Below, piece after piece: positions 12,801-27,800 of a stretch of 64,000 nt of DNA. Made by a program: the position numbers and the translations under genes. The notes below the pieces were generated by a model. It was not told where the DNA came from. It made no database searches and saw only the letters and a list, made by a program, of their open reading frames with translations. Within the stretch, counting starts at the first letter, position 1, and every line of letters begins with the position of its first letter. This stretch comes from Hymenolepis diminuta (Eukaryota > Platyhelminthes > Cestoda > Cyclophyllidea > Hymenolepididae): assembly GCA_900708905.1 (NCBI GenBank), contig CAADRB010000044.1, forward strand, positions 450,111 to 514,110. Reading direction: 5' to 3'.

Positions 12801-15800
12801 ACATACGTCTGTATTTATGTAAAATTACCAATGATGTAGTCATCATCATTTTAAATCCAATTCTTTGTAACTAAAAAAGTGAGGTGACAGGACCTCTAAT
12901 CACCTTCCCTCATAACCTATTGCCACCCAATACAAAAAACCCGGCTCTAGACGAGTCTCTAAGGTGTCGACGCATAGTACTCAGTATTTATCGCTCACTT
13001 AAATAGCCAAATAATTCGTTAAATAGACTTTTAGACTGAGATATCTGAAACTAATATTTAACCAACCTTAACATGGACCTATAGACGCTCCAGGTTTTTA
13101 ATTAATAGCCGAATACGGTAGACATCTCAGCAAGCAGAAATAAACGTTAATCGAGTGCTTCAGCAGTAACAGATAATTTAAAGTATTGGATTAGAGTTCT
13201 GTATTTTAAGAATGTAAAGAAAAACGATAGGACTTACGAACTACACCGAGAATACTCTCATTGTTTGGATTAACAGTGAGAAAATTGAAGAAATCATTGA
13301 GCACCACGTTCTGAGAGCAAGTGAGATTGCGAATTTGAAGTTTAATAGCGAACTCCGAGTTGCCAAGGTACGCCTCATCACCATTCAATTGATCCACAGC
13401 GTGGAAGGCATCTGTAGAAAGAGAAGACCTGGGTTAGAATAATGATAAAACTATTTCCCATTATTGTATAAAAATTCTTTTAAGTTTTAATAATGGAAAA
13501 GCATCTGAAAAAGGGGAAGAATGAACGAGTTCATTAAGTAATTAATCGAGGGAAGGGACCAAGAAGAGGTTCATAGTGAAGTCAAGGTAAGAAGAGTCTT
13601 TCCGTGTTCGGATAACGAAAGCAACGAATTGGTCATATTTTCATTAGAGAATAAGTTTGTGATGTTCTAATGTCCAATCATTACCAGTTAACTCCAAGTT
13701 TCATGGAAGCGATTATCTCCACGATATTCAAAGCTTATTGACTGATTGATATAGTTTCCATAGTTTATTTATTCGCATTTTGATACAGCCAAGAACAGGT
13801 AGATAAGACAAGCAAACCTTTTTTAACACAGAACTAGAGTTCACTCAAGGTGAGTTAGAAGAGGTCATATGAACAATAGTAAAACTCTCAGACCTATTTG
13901 CATTCGTTTTACAACTGTACCTGCTGAAAGCACATTTGTATCAACACGAGCTGATTTAATGATTTTAAATACCGTGAAATTCACTTCGTCGAAAATTTAA
14001 ATGATAATATTGAAAATAAGCATTGAAAACGTAGACATTAGCATGCGATTTAATCAGCCAAAAACAAGTCAAGCGATAATTAATCAGACTTGAGATAGGT
14101 TAGATCGTCTTTAGTCCACTTCCCCCTACCGTTTTAAAGGGGTAAAAGTAAATGCATTCTTAAAAAAACGGTTGTTTTAATCTCCGATCTTTTTTCAACT
14201 TAAATAGGCATACAATTCATTCATGGGATAATGGGGAAAAAACTTCAAGCAATGTTCTTTTAACGGAAATGTGCATTTTATCTATTTGTTAAAACGAAAT
14301 GTGCAAAAGCTCATTAACCCGTTTTTCAATACACATTTTCTATAGCGTTATGAAGCCTTCCGAGAGAAACAAAAATGTTATCACGCGCATCTTTAGCCAG
14401 ACTTAACAAGTACAGTTGGCCACATTCCGCCACCACAGATGGATATTGAACCCCTGACCTCCGACCTCGTCGACTAGCACTTGACCACTGGCACACTTAG
14501 ACTAGCTAATCTACGGGAATGCACTTCTCTTAATTTACACCTAAGAGAAGTAAGTAGATAAGAGCAATGACAATTGCAGATTTTAGGTACCTCTGTTGAG
14601 ATTGGTCCATTTGTTTCAAATCGCCTATTGACATTAACGTAAATAAAGAATTATAATTAATTCCTCAATCCTATTTTCTTACTCACAACTCTGGGTCTCG
14701 GTCTGGGTGGGCCACTAGAGGTAGCAGCAATAGATGATAAGGACCAGATGCCACAAGAAATGGGACAACTCAAGTAAGTATAATATAACAACTATTCTAC
14801 TGCTGAATGTCTAATATTTACAAGTAGTTGCCTTTAAGAATATCGTAAGACACTGGGGTCCCATTATCTTACTCTTCTAAGATAATATTAACCTACTTCC
14901 AGAATTGAATTTTATTTGATCCAACCACACAGTGGTGCAGACCCCAAATAAAATTTGTCAAAGGAGAAGAAGCCTCGGGGACTAAAAATGGCCAGTAAAA
15001 GCGGAGGCGGGAATCCAAAACAATTTTTAAGAGTGAACAAAGGCGCGCTAGCACACTTGGTGCACAAACTTTGAAAGGAATGCGGGGAAGAATGATTACT
15101 TCGCGTTTTACCTCAAATCATGCAAGTTTCATCCAGAAAGGAATATTCAATACTTGCTAGGGTCTACGGTAAAGGAAAGAACACATTTTTACTAGATCAC
15201 GTTATGTTGTGTTAATATAACTGTTCGGAGAGATAAATGAGGAATACTTAATGATAGAGAGAAATCAATCATACTCAAGTCGTTCTGTCTCCAAGGCAAT
15301 TTACCATGTCGCTTGCTATTGAGAGCCTGAATACCACAGATAAAAGTGGCAAAAATGGTTACCACTCCAAGATACCACACTCCAATGTTGTCAAAAGTTG
15401 ACACGAATTTCGATTTTCAAATCCTCAATACGACGTAATCCAAACCCGGGGAGAGAAGACGAAAATTGATACGATTAAAATGAAAGCCTAAGGCTTAAAA
15501 GACTCGCAGATCATCTAATTTAGAGAAATATCTTATTTGAGCCAACTTATGAAACTTATTTGAGATACGCTCAAAAAAACAACAGACAACCCATCGATAG
15601 AGAGTGCTCATAGTAACAAGTAAATGAATGAAGCTGTATACGTATATAACGATTTTACAGTGAGCCACAGATGCTAAAACTACTACAATCGATCAAACCA
15701 TGGAACCAGAGGCTATTCATTATAAGGCAAGAATAGACTTCTGGATCATTGTCATTTTTAGTTCAGTTTTTATAAACAGATAAATGAGCGATTTTCGGTA

Positions 15801-18800
15801 ATTCATTACCGAAAGAGAAAAGAGTAGAGCAATAAAACTTCTTTTTCGCAGACAGCTGGGGTATTAAATGCGGAAAACCAGTTGGTAGGGAACGAATATG
15901 CGATAAAAAGTGAACGACATCAGCACAGTTTGTACAACTAAATTATCCGATGATATGGTAATAAATATGCAGATTTGTCTTAAAAGGTAGCAACCAGAAT
16001 TTTCCAAGTCCTTCAAGAAAAGTATAACCCATCGATAATCTTGAACAGACGATGAGAAACTCGCATTAATGCATCCCCTCCCATTGATTATAAATAACCA
16101 GCGCGGTAGGCCATCTACATCAGCGGGCAAATATCGGTAGTCACTGACATAGTCCCTTCTTACTTCAACGACCATCGACGTACGCAGGAGTAGCCATTTC
16201 CATAAGTTATAATCGGTCTAAATAATTTTATTATTTCCCATTCAATTAAGATGAGCTTACTAAGAACGGATAAGCAGTGGTATAAACACCCACATACTAC
16301 ACAGCGTGAAAAATTACGATACCAAATAAAACAGTGAGTAATAGACAACTGTCAACTGAGAAAATAGCCCCTTTGGATAAATAGCTTGTGAGGATATTTC
16401 GACCCAAAGATTTAGAGTTATTTATGTTCGTTCAACCAAAGAGCTCCAAACCATCGTAGTAACAGTGTGATTTACTCATTGTTAGTAACTATTTTGAATT
16501 TCTTATTGATCTATCCTAGTTACCAAACCTATTAAATTTTCTCCTAGCACCTATTTTCTGCTCTACCTATGATTCATTTTTGTCCCATCTGGACACTTTA
16601 ACAACTTGTTAGCTATTTTACGTACGTTTTCTCTGACTTCCCTCAATACACTTTCAATTGCCGACACTCTGTATCAGCTACGTATTATTTATAGTGAAGA
16701 TCATAGAAATTAGAAAGGCCAAACACAGAAGGACCAATAGTATGCCATATTCATAGTCTCAATAAACACCGTAAATGAGAACACATTATCAAAGCGTATC
16801 TGTATCACTCTTCTACGAAGCGAAAAAGTAGGTCCTGAACAGAGCCGTCCAATGTTTGAAGCTTCCTCTAACCTTACTCCATTGAGAATAGTGTTTCCAT
16901 TCATCTTGGACAAAGTTACTGAATCCTATAGCTTCCCACACTAGATCATATCCTTCCTGACCCGATTTTAGCCAGTATGTTTGATCATCCTGTACACTGA
17001 TAAGTATCTAGCCAGTGACTTCAGACTTTGTACACCGCTACGACACCAGTGCATTTATCATAGTATATTATGAATGCATAGAGGAATGAAAACTAGACTG
17101 TGAGAGAATTCACATTCACGAAGTGATGGCGTAGGTGTTCTCATGACTCAAATCAACCCGAATGAATAAAGTTTCTTAATCGCATAAGGATGAGCAGAAT
17201 CTCACTAACACTGCTAACCCTGATTCCCCCATTTCAATAAGCAAGACAATAGCGTTTTAAGGCAATCACAACTCCTTTAAAGAACGCGTCAACGGTATCT
17301 CAAAGAATTGATATTAAAAAATTCCCGCTCGGAGCTCAAAGAGGGACTGAATAATATGCGGCATCTGCCGAATTACAAAAGTGACTCACTTTTTAGATTG
17401 ATTGGCTTTTGATCCAAAAGTAGAGGAGTCACGAGAAAAAGAAAGTTTAGTGAAACACTAATTGGCTCCCTAACTTAAAGTTAAAATAGAATGGATATTA
17501 AAAATGGCTTCTAGTGTATGCATGGATGAAATGTGGAAGAAGTATGACATTAGCATCAAGTTATTCAATTATTTAACTTCACAACGAGTTAAATGAAAAC
17601 TCGTTTTCGGTCTTGTATGGAAAAGTAAACTTCACAAGCTTGTTAAATAGATCCAAATAAAAAGAGTGGGATCTCTAGGTCGGTACAAAGCATGTAAACA
17701 AAAACATATACGGATGATTGAAAAGTAATTCATCTAAAAATCCGCAAAATGTTTAAATGTAATTTTTCAAAGATAAAGTGGGAATAATAATTATCAAACG
17801 AGTTTCCGAACTCAAATTTCAAAGCCGAGCAAACAGAAGAAACAAACCGAATTTTGAAAATATTCATCTCTTCATTTAATTCGTGTTTTTTTAGTGGGTT
17901 ACCAATAAGATGTAACCCAATGATTCAGTAGTAAAAGAATCGCTATAGTTGAGACGAGATAAGAAGGAAAACCTACTCTCGATTAAGGAGGCGAGAATGA
18001 ATCATTTAGAGGAGAGAATTCGACAAAACGATAGGCTATTTGAAAGCAATTCACTTCGTTGTAACCTGATTATAATAACAACAGGATCAAACGCCATGAT
18101 AAACCAAATTTTCTAACATTTAAAAAGGTACAGAAGCCACCATGAGAAGAAAAACCAAGGTCGTTTAAACGAAAACTCCTCCCTAAAGCTAGATGGACCG
18201 TGCATTCCTTAATAATTTAGGCCAGACTAAACCGATCAGTATTATCGCCTAATCGGTTTACCTAATTAGCTAACGCCTTCAAGAACCGGTATTTTGCCCA
18301 TACGCTTACAGAACCTAGTAAACGCGGACCAAAAATTTTTTTGTGACAATCTTTTACGAAGAAACTTGGTATCTTTGCATAAATAATAGAGATTAAATAT
18401 ATATATATATATTCCACAAGATTTCTTTGTAGAATCAAATAACTATGCTGTCTCTTCCTCGCTTTGGCAAAACTAATATATTTAAAGGATGATAAAGGGC
18501 AAATCTCCCACAAGGATATCCAGAAATTTAAATGTCAAACAACATCCCAAGTTATCACCACACTGTGAAATTAGGGCATTAGCTATCCAAAAGCAAATAT
18601 GATGAATCACTAGAGAAGTAAACGCTCAGATCGAAACAAAGAATATGAAGAACTACTTATTAAAACACAAAACCAAGGTTTCTATAAAGGAGTTCTATAA
18701 TGAAACTTCGGAAACTGCAGGCGAACGTCTACACATAAATTAAACCCAGGTTACGTATATTCCTATGCCATTTTAACAAATAACCGTTTACTAAATTAGT

Positions 18801-21800
18801 TATTCGGCTGTAAAGTATAGATTTCCCTCTACTCAGGTATTCATTAATGAATGTCAGAAAATTAAAATCTAGAGGTGAAAATGGCAAATTAAAAATCTGA
18901 TATGGTATTTTTGGTCCATTCCTTCGAAATTTCAATCGAAAAATTTCAAAACAAACGGATAAGATACTGGGGACATTCGCATCAATGAATATTCAGGATG
19001 CTGCTATTGGACTCACTTGGAGTAAGGTCGTTGAATTCTTCAGTCCCCGTAAAGGTAAACATACCGCCGATAATGATCTCCTTCTTGACATTCCAGCCCT
19101 CAGTCCATTCTCGCCACACGTCTCTCCGCATTCGCAACCACCAACAGGCCAATTCACGATAACGAACTCGAAATTGACGCTCCTTTCCGTTTTTCACTGC
19201 TTCTGAGTAGTTAAGAATGTCGGGAGTTACCTGAAAAGAGAATAAAAATTAGAATACATATCCAAGATAAGAAATAACATTGTCTATTCATCTTCAAATT
19301 GTAAAAAATCATGTGCCCATTAGTTATGTTGGTCTTCTTGTGTTTCTCTAATATTCTTCAGTCGCGTCCATTGGCTCTCAAGTTCTCGATTGTATTTCAG
19401 TATTCAAATTCACATTACACTTGCAAGAATGAAAGTGTTTCCTACCACTCATGATGGGGCATCTCCGATAAGAGACTTGCACTGTGACACATTCCTAACC
19501 ACTACTAATTAATGATCGGTCATTCTCTTGAATTTTCCATCCAATCGATGACTTATGTTTTTACTCTCACACTTTCCCTCTCTGCTAGGTATAGGACAAC
19601 AATCTCCTTTTTCCAATAATATCACTCACGATACATTCATTCAATCCTGATTGATAGTTTCGAATAGGGATAATTTTGCAAGATTCCATCATCATACATA
19701 AGTTTACCTTTTCTCAATAGGTGTTATCATGACTCCATTTGGTTAACGACAACGTTTGAATGCACAGCAATCGAATATAAAGAAAAGAAATGTTATCTCT
19801 ATAGCATAGGAAATTAGGAGAACAGATGCTCAGGAGAAAACGAACCCTCTCCCCCCCCCCTCCCCCCTCTGTTTAAAAAGGCATACCGTCATAGAAGAAA
19901 ACTTCTCATTTATTTCCTTAATCAGAAGAATGAAGATCAATGAAATAGGACCAAATAAAAATACAAAAGGATGAAGTCGATAAAAGGTTTTGTCGTTTCG
20001 TCCCTCTTTTAAATGAGATTCCTAAGGTAGATTAGACAGCTTTAGATCCTTTTCCACTCCAATGGAAGTTGAGATAGACTAATATAAATGAATTTATTAG
20101 GAAAAAAGATTTTCGTTCCTTATTATAGGGCAGGAAATTGATTGTCAATCGTCTCTGAATTTTGGGAAGAAGTAAACAAAGCAGGAACAACCAGGGGCAA
20201 CGCAAGACCATCTGTAAGAAGGGGGGGGGGGNGGGGAGCGTACGACAATCTGGTCAACATATGGACTAAAAGCATGGAATAAATAACTCAACGAAAGTGA
20301 GCATTGTCTCCCTATATTTATTTGGTTAAGATAAAACGAGAAATAATGGAGCAGTAAGTGAATGAGTCATTATATTGATCTGATGGGACACAGTATGTAA
20401 TCGATAATGGATAAGCTGGGAATAAATTTAATTAAATCTAATTAAAACAAATTACTGACATCAAATCACTACAGGAAGTCAAATAAATATTAAGAGTGAG
20501 ATAATCTCCCTGACATTTGAGAAGGCAATAAAAATTCCTAGGGGTAAATTAGCAAGATTAGAAGTCATGAGATGGATACTCATCAACCCATATCCAGTGA
20601 TGCAGATGACCAATCGCACTAGTCAATTCCGATCAAATATAGAGGTGGTTAAATACAAGTTTCGTACGAGAGCGGCATCAAAAGGGTTTTGTGTACCTAA
20701 ATTAAATATTGATAAAACTTCTTAACGCACTTGGGAAGTTTTTAGGAATTATGCGAGAAAACTCAGCTAGGTTATTTTCAACTTCTCAAGTTGTGAGACT
20801 CAGTCCCGGAGGAATTCATGATAGAAAATGGAACCGAAATGCTAACTGTATGCTAATGCTCGTAGAAAAGAAAGTGAAAGACACCTCTATTACAGATTCG
20901 AACAACTTCAATAAAATCAAAGGTTCTGGCGTACCAAGAGTGGTATTAATCTCTCATAATAATTTAGAGGGGAGGCACAATTAATTCAAATAGAAGATGA
21001 ATAAACTTAACATGAAGATGATGACTCCAATATTAAACAAACTTCATAGACTGAATTCGCCTTCCCTTCCTCCAGATTTGAATGCTTGAAGATGTCCGTT
21101 GACAAACTATAAAGTTTAGCATTATAAATAAATGGAGAAATATAATTTAGGGGTGCTTAAGGGATTGTCTAAAGAACCTATTAGAAGTGGATTTAAGAAC
21201 AGGAATGAAAGTTTACCGAATTCCACCCAGAGAGGAGGAAAATCAAGCCATGGGAATTTCGTCATAGAAAACGCCCTTCTGATACGTGATTTTAGGAAAA
21301 AAGGTCTGAATTGCCTATGTGAATAGAATGACCACAACAAAACGTATTTTAAACATTACACCAAAACAAAATAAGAGAAATATTTTAGAGTGACCCATGA
21401 AATTTACAGAATTTTCACAACCAGTGGGAAGGTGAATGAGGAACTTAAAGTACGATTAGAAAAATTGAATAATTAACAGACAACGCGTGGGAATTAGATT
21501 AAAATGTGAAATAGATAGAGAGGAAAGAGTGGGAAAGTTAGAATTAAATTAACTGAGCGGCTATTCAAGAGAAATAGTGTGCAGTAGCATTAGTAATACA
21601 ACTTTTTGTACAAACTATGCCATTCTGGATATAACTCGACTAGCCAGCATTTTTGCTGTTCTTCCTATTTACGGAGTTGATCTTATCATATATGAAGCTA
21701 GCGGACAAAGTAAGTAAGTCAAAAAGTGCACGCGTAAGAAATTGACGGTCCAGCATTATATATACATATATAATTTTTACTCTTTATATTTGAGTTGTAC

Positions 21801-24800
21801 AGTAAAACCATGAAGTTGATAATTATACCGATTATTAGACACAATTGGAAGATTAATTATTTTTAGCAATCATAGAATAATTCGACAGACAAAAATAACC
21901 CAAAACCCAATATTAGCTAATAGTTCCATACTTGAAATGCTATTTACGGGTTCACAATCAATATAGCAACTCATTTTAATCAACTAGTCTATAAACTCTA
22001 AGCATTGGGTATATGACTTCTCAGGGGTGGTATCCAGGACCTCAGTGTCGAATCATATGATAAGCTCCCTTTGAGACACGGCCATTTGAAAATGATCAAC
22101 TTCATCTTATTTATTTATCTAATTAGTTGTAATTGACACAATACACTAAGATGTAATCTAGTGCGCATTACCTACGAGACTACATATACCGTTAAATCAA
22201 GTAGGAACAATACTGATAAAGTAAGAAGATCATTTGATGAATACGGAAGTGGAGTGAGGATTCTTTTAATGTCCCGACTTTACTCACTATCTCCACACAC
22301 TATCCCAAAATCAACCACCTAAAAGATACCTTTTCATGGTTAAAATTGCAATACTTCAAAAACAATAAGATACATTGCATTTTTAAAAGCATATTCATTT
22401 AGTCTATTCCTTTAAATTATGACGTTAATGACAATGATAACACGGTATCAAATTTTTAAAATTGTGTAGTCGATATGCACCCATGGGATTCGATCTTGAA
22501 AAATCGAACTGCCATGAGAAAGAACAAAAAATCATAATAAATACATCCAAACTATAAATTAAAATAAATAACTATCATAGTATGGGTTACATGCGCTTGA
22601 TCTATCAACGAAAGGAAAAAGTGACGCAGCGGTTATAATACTCGTAAGAAGTCATGAGATCGGATTGCATCTAGAGATTGGCGATAGAAAGTGAGTCTCC
22701 CAATCAGAAGATGCCCCAGGCTTCTTTCTTGATGCTCAAACATGGAAAAAATGAAAAATAAAATACACACGAGCTAGATTTACTCCATTATTAAAGAAAA
22801 ATGAGAAAGTTTTGATAAAATGAAACCATAATTTCCAAAAGAGAATTAAAAAGATATCAAAATAAGGAGAGGTAGAGGTATAAGATTGAAAAATTGACTT
22901 CAAAAATAATGTGTATTTTAAATGAAGTGAGACGGCACTAGAAAGAGACAGCAACATTTCACTGAACAAATTCAGTGGTTCTGGAAATTTAACATTAATT
23001 CGAAAAAACAACACCGTGAAAAAGGGTGGGAAATGATGTGACAATACTTAAAAGTAACTAATTTTATATTCTAATTAAAATTTATTACTCAAATTAAATT
23101 TTCGTGAGCTGGACGTGATTGTCTGACTTTATGTTTCCGAAATTCTGTCAATGACCGGGACCGTTTCTTATTAATTTGCAAACTTGATACCATGATATCA
23201 TATTATGTCTCTGCCAACTCAATAACCGCGGAACCCATCTGTAATCTTATCCTGGATACCAACTTCTACCAGAATAAGCATTTCTTACAGCCTAGACTCT
23301 TGCCTCCAATTCCTGTAGGCAATCTTTCCAGCCAGCTCTAATCCGCTGTGATCTGTCGAATCCAACCACCCATTAACCATCACTATCTTATGCATTTCTC
23401 TAATCTGGTGACCCTCTAATCCCATCCCGCCATATAAAATAGGGTATTCCTGATCAACTCCGAATTATTCTGCTTAAATAAGTATATTTCAGCGACTCCA
23501 CACTATGACTATAAATACGCCGAAAATTGTATTCTAAGTCAACTAAAATGCGATAACACAAGGGCTCATGATTTGATGATAGAGTTGGTAACGAAACTAC
23601 ACTTTGTTTCTTTGTTGTATAACAGAAAATGTGCGATCGGCGATAAATTCAACGCAGAAAAACCCTAAATCAAATATGGAATTGCACAAGTCACCAGATA
23701 TTTACCTTAAACCGCCTTCCCTCTCCCCAAAGATTAACATGATAACGCACACCACGGGGCACACAGAACACACAATTGGCATACACATATTTCCGGTGTT
23801 GGTGATAGTGGTAGCTTGTCCTGTCTTGCCTGAAATATCGTGGCCAACATCACGTGCTATTTACGTTCTGAAAAGAGGAGAAAAGAAGAGGGAAAAACGC
23901 GTGGAATTTGACAAAGGGGGTGAAAAAGCGGCCCCAAATAAGACCTTAGTTACTACTCCGATCATTGTCGCACTGGTATAGTGGGCGCCAACCAATTAAC
24001 CTCTAAAAGTAATAATTAAATGCGTAAATAACACTAAAGCTGGGTGGGAGGAAGTATCTTTGAATGGCTCTTGTGAGAAACTCGAAATCTATCACTTCAT
24101 ATCACCCAGATCTCCAGTATGATAGACGCGTTTTCCAAATCATCTTTGAGTTTGATCAGATAATTGAAATGTCGGCTTGTTTTTCCGAAACATTAAAAGA
24201 CATGGGTTCAAAACTAACAGGTACACAGCCAGTGTTGACTCGCACTGATTAACAAACATAGTGACGACCGAATGAGGCATGTAGTATTTGTTCCGTACTT
24301 TGTCTATTGATTAATCATTTCCAAGCACGCCTACCATGGATGTGTACTTCCCCGCCCTTGTCCCTCATTAGCGCAATCGAGACCATTTTCAAAATCTACA
24401 AGATATATGAAAGACTCCCTAAAGCTCCTGTGACTCTGACTCTATGTCTCTCCCAACTTACTTAGCTTGGATTGGTTAAGTCAGGCAAAGACCTAATTTA
24501 TCTTAGGCTTCAAGATGACCATTAAACAAGACCGTAGAACGAAATCAGTTATACATCTAAAATTAAGCCAACCGTTTTTAACATTGTTAATGGCCAACTC
24601 ATAGAGTGAACGAATTGAAAACCTGATGATTAGATTGCCTAACTTCATCGGTTAATAAAGATCCATGATAAAACAATGGGAAATCACCCATTCTTATGGA
24701 AAATGTTCGAAGCCAAGACATTTAGCTAACCATCTTATTATTATTGGAGTTCGCCTTAAAGTTAAGTTAGCTCCTACCTTGCCAATGGTATTCCGGATAT

Positions 24801-27800
24801 TAGGAGAAAAAATATATCCAAAGTGGTTGACCAGCCATCTAAATTAATCAACTGACCGAAAAGCTCTGGATGTATCTTTTGCATTGTCATGGGTAATAAT
24901 TAAATCGTTCGTACGTCTGTGACTTCTAGACGTCCGAATTCTTGACATTGGCAGAAACCCTGACCGGGCCTCGTTACTAACATTTACATGTACTCCAATC
25001 AAATGTGCTTCTACCCACATATTGATAAACTAAAATTCGATCAAGTCTAGACGTGGTTTCCGGATCTTTGCGTGCAGTTTCCAATGCGTTATATCACATC
25101 CACATTCACTTCAATTTATAAAGTACCATTCCATTACTTTGATCATAAGCATAGGTCAAACCAACCTTTTTGAGAAACAACAAACAATTTGAATATTTTA
25201 CACGGACAAATTCTCTATTCGATCCCAAATACTTGAAGTGAATGGATGAATATGACAACAGCTTAGAATTATCTGTCATTCAGAGTCCTTCAGGTAGCCG
25301 ATAACAGAAATAGAAAATAAACATTTAAACTGTAGTGGTTTACATAATCTTTTTTCTCTGGGAAAGTTTTCTCCCTTTGTAATAAAATTCCCAAGACAAT
25401 AAGAAACGCTCCCACACCTAGCCATTTCAACAAATCGATATGACCTGATTATCCTTTATTGCGACAAGACAGTCATTATCGACATTTCTCAACCTATACC
25501 CACTTCTTTGCTCCCAGACTCTCATCTAATATAAACAGCCATGCACATACGCACCAAGACCGCTACATTCCGCTCTCTTTCTGTCTTGTCGCCGTAGTGA
25601 AAAATGGCAGAAGGTTGAAGTTATAGCAACAAGAATAGCTAGGAGAAAATCAGATACCTTAGTTACTATACAAACTTTCGAAAATTATTCAGCATATATT
25701 TTTATAATATCATATTTCGAAATTAGATTTATGAGGGGCAACTCATGTTCTAACATAATTATGCGGTTATTTCATTAAGAAAAAGGGCAAATAGTCTCAA
25801 AACTTGCTAAATAATTGGTAAATGGAAGAGAATTTCATTTTCAAACTGTTAATCAAAAATATGTACATACATTCACCTATGTTAAGAGATCGTGAGAAGT
25901 AGTTAGAATCAAACTGAAATAAGATCTCAAAAATTCCTCATGGTTCTAAAGCGGAAATGCCAATGCAGTGATGACTTGAGATCAAATCTATGTCTTACTC
26001 TGATATGTCACTTTTCTACAACCTCTCGAATAAATATAAATGTTACATTCTTACATTTAGGACACCGAGTATGCCCCGGGAACTCCTATTTGTTTTTGAA
26101 TGAGTTAAAACTGCGTGAAACCGAGCACAACCCTTTCCGTACCTAACTTGAATAGACACATTAAGGCACGTCCTAGTCTTTTGACTTTGGGGTATAATTA
26201 AGTTGGCAATTTAGTGGGATGGGATGATTGAGTGTTAAACCACCCTAGGCTTTAGAGTTAGAGTTCCTTTCATTATTAGAATCGATAATAAAATGTTCTC
26301 ATTTTAATGCAACAGTGAGTCAGATTTTGGGTTTCAAATATTGCCCAAACTTCTCAATAAGATTGTAATAACCTGCTTTAAGGATATTAAGTTAACTTTT
26401 TCATTTTGTGACTCTGATTGCTTGGCTTTTTAATTATAGAATTCCTTTTAATGAATACTACTTATGTAAATTGATTTCACTCGATCTAACGTAGATATTT
26501 ATGCACTCCTATATCTGTAAATCTTAATTATACTGCACCTTTTCCGTTACTACATAAATATAAGAATATCTTCATGTTATAAAAGAAAGAAAAATGCAGA
26601 AGACTCGTAGCTCAGATGATGGAAGAAAATACAATTGATTAAATATGACTGGGATATTGAAGACTGATTAGTTACCTATTTAGTGGTGGGGACACGAGAT
26701 ACGAGCATTAGAGTGCAGTACTTGATAAATTATTAATTCTACTCAGAGTTGTACTATGATTTGGGATAAAAAGGGGAGATTGTGTGCTCCCTCCACCACT
26801 AGAAATAAGATGCGTATACGTGCATGGCGCGACTGACAGGCAAACATGTGTGGTAATTTAGCGCAGCCAACTAGCTTGTGAACAAACGAAAGACCTTTTC
26901 AATCATCAAATCGCTCCATCATGTAGTACGTTCATGTGTGCGTCTTGAGGAACCGTCCCTCGCCGTCTGGTCACTTCAATTGATTAATAACACACTACAT
27001 ATGAATGCTTGTGTGTGCCTTTACAAACAGACAAAATGAATGTGGGGATTACTTTTGGGAGGAACGCTTAAATATCTACACATATTGCGAAAAAAAGTTG
27101 AGGCGTGTCCACCTACAATGAGGGCAATGCGCTCAGTTTTGAAACACCTAGTTCGGGACAGGTCTACTAATTACTTATTTCTGTAGATGCTGTTAAATGT
27201 AAGCCAGTCAACATATGGCTCGAGTTGTTAATAATCCCTCATTTTTTCATGTAGACGAATCCTACGACTCGATGAACTAAATATCTAATGTCCCAGAAAA
27301 ATTGAAACCATCCCTTTGTTAAGCCTCGAGATACGCATGAAGACTTATCATCACATGGTTCAAAACAAAAACCCCAATCAACAGATAATTAGTGGATCTA
27401 TTCCTCCTAAACGAAACATTCACTTTATTTATAAGGGCAACCTCTATCTATTCTTCTTTCACATTGCAAAGCAAACAAATGGAACAACTTATAATCATGG
27501 GAAAGCATCAAAACACAGAAAGAGGAGGATAGTTCAGTTCTAAGAGAAAGTAGAGGCAATATGAATGAGAGTCAGAGAATCGGAAAATTCAACTTTATTT
27601 CGACTTCATGATCATCAGGCCAATTTACATTAAAACTAGACGAGATTTCCCTATTCATCCCCCTCCACATATAGCATGATTTTATTTGATTTCGCAGCTA
27701 ACCCTTTTCACACAATTTTACAGAACTCATCTGTAGGAAAAAGGAGTCTTGTTCCTATTTGATCTATTAGGTCTGAGCAATTTTTCAGTAAGCACGTGGT

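Larger units (their letters stand above)
7082..13237 (-). other. 6.2-kb intron 5 of the receptor gene
   Basis: Intron between exons 5 and 6. It is densely packed with repeats: family B copies at 7525-7765 and 8465-8715, three head-to-tail family A units at 8880-9490, a repeat shared with 55005-55090 (10675-10770), and family A copies at 11595-11760 and 12415-12625. The reading frames at 10008-10536 are unrecognised. Confidence 0.75.
13412..19016 (-). other. 5.6-kb intron 4 of the receptor gene
   Basis: Intron by phase match (exon 4 ends A-, exon 5 starts AT). It contains one family A SINE-like copy (14345-14515) and an AT microsatellite (18397-18412). Several short minus frames (15192-15404, 15864-16175, 16710-16913) were considered as exons and rejected. 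Confidence 0.72.

Noticed and set aside
15192..16348. Minus-strand frames at 15192-15404, 15864-16175 and 16160-16348 as receptor exons.
   Set aside because: No similarity to the ligand-binding domain and no matching splice phases. They lie in an intron already bounded by compatible sites.
16710..16913. Minus-strand frame at 16710-16913 (with bases up to about 16930) as an extra receptor exon: it has a possible acceptor in the right phase, a GTAAGG donor and a vaguely class C-like TILNGVRLEE.
   Set aside because: Exon 4 joins exon 5 (13411) directly in phase and gives a continuous, family-like sequence. Inserting this segment would add unexplained residues in a conserved region. A rare alternative exon cannot be fully excluded.
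21755..21774. Palindromic AT hairpin (ATTATATAT / ATATATAAT arms).
   Set aside because: Ordinary for AT-rich intron sequence. No adjacent gene end or other sign of function.
23604..23981. 125-codon plus-strand open frame.
   Set aside because: No recognisable domain, ends Lys/Arg-rich in low-complexity DNA, and no splice or promoter context. Length is compatible with chance.
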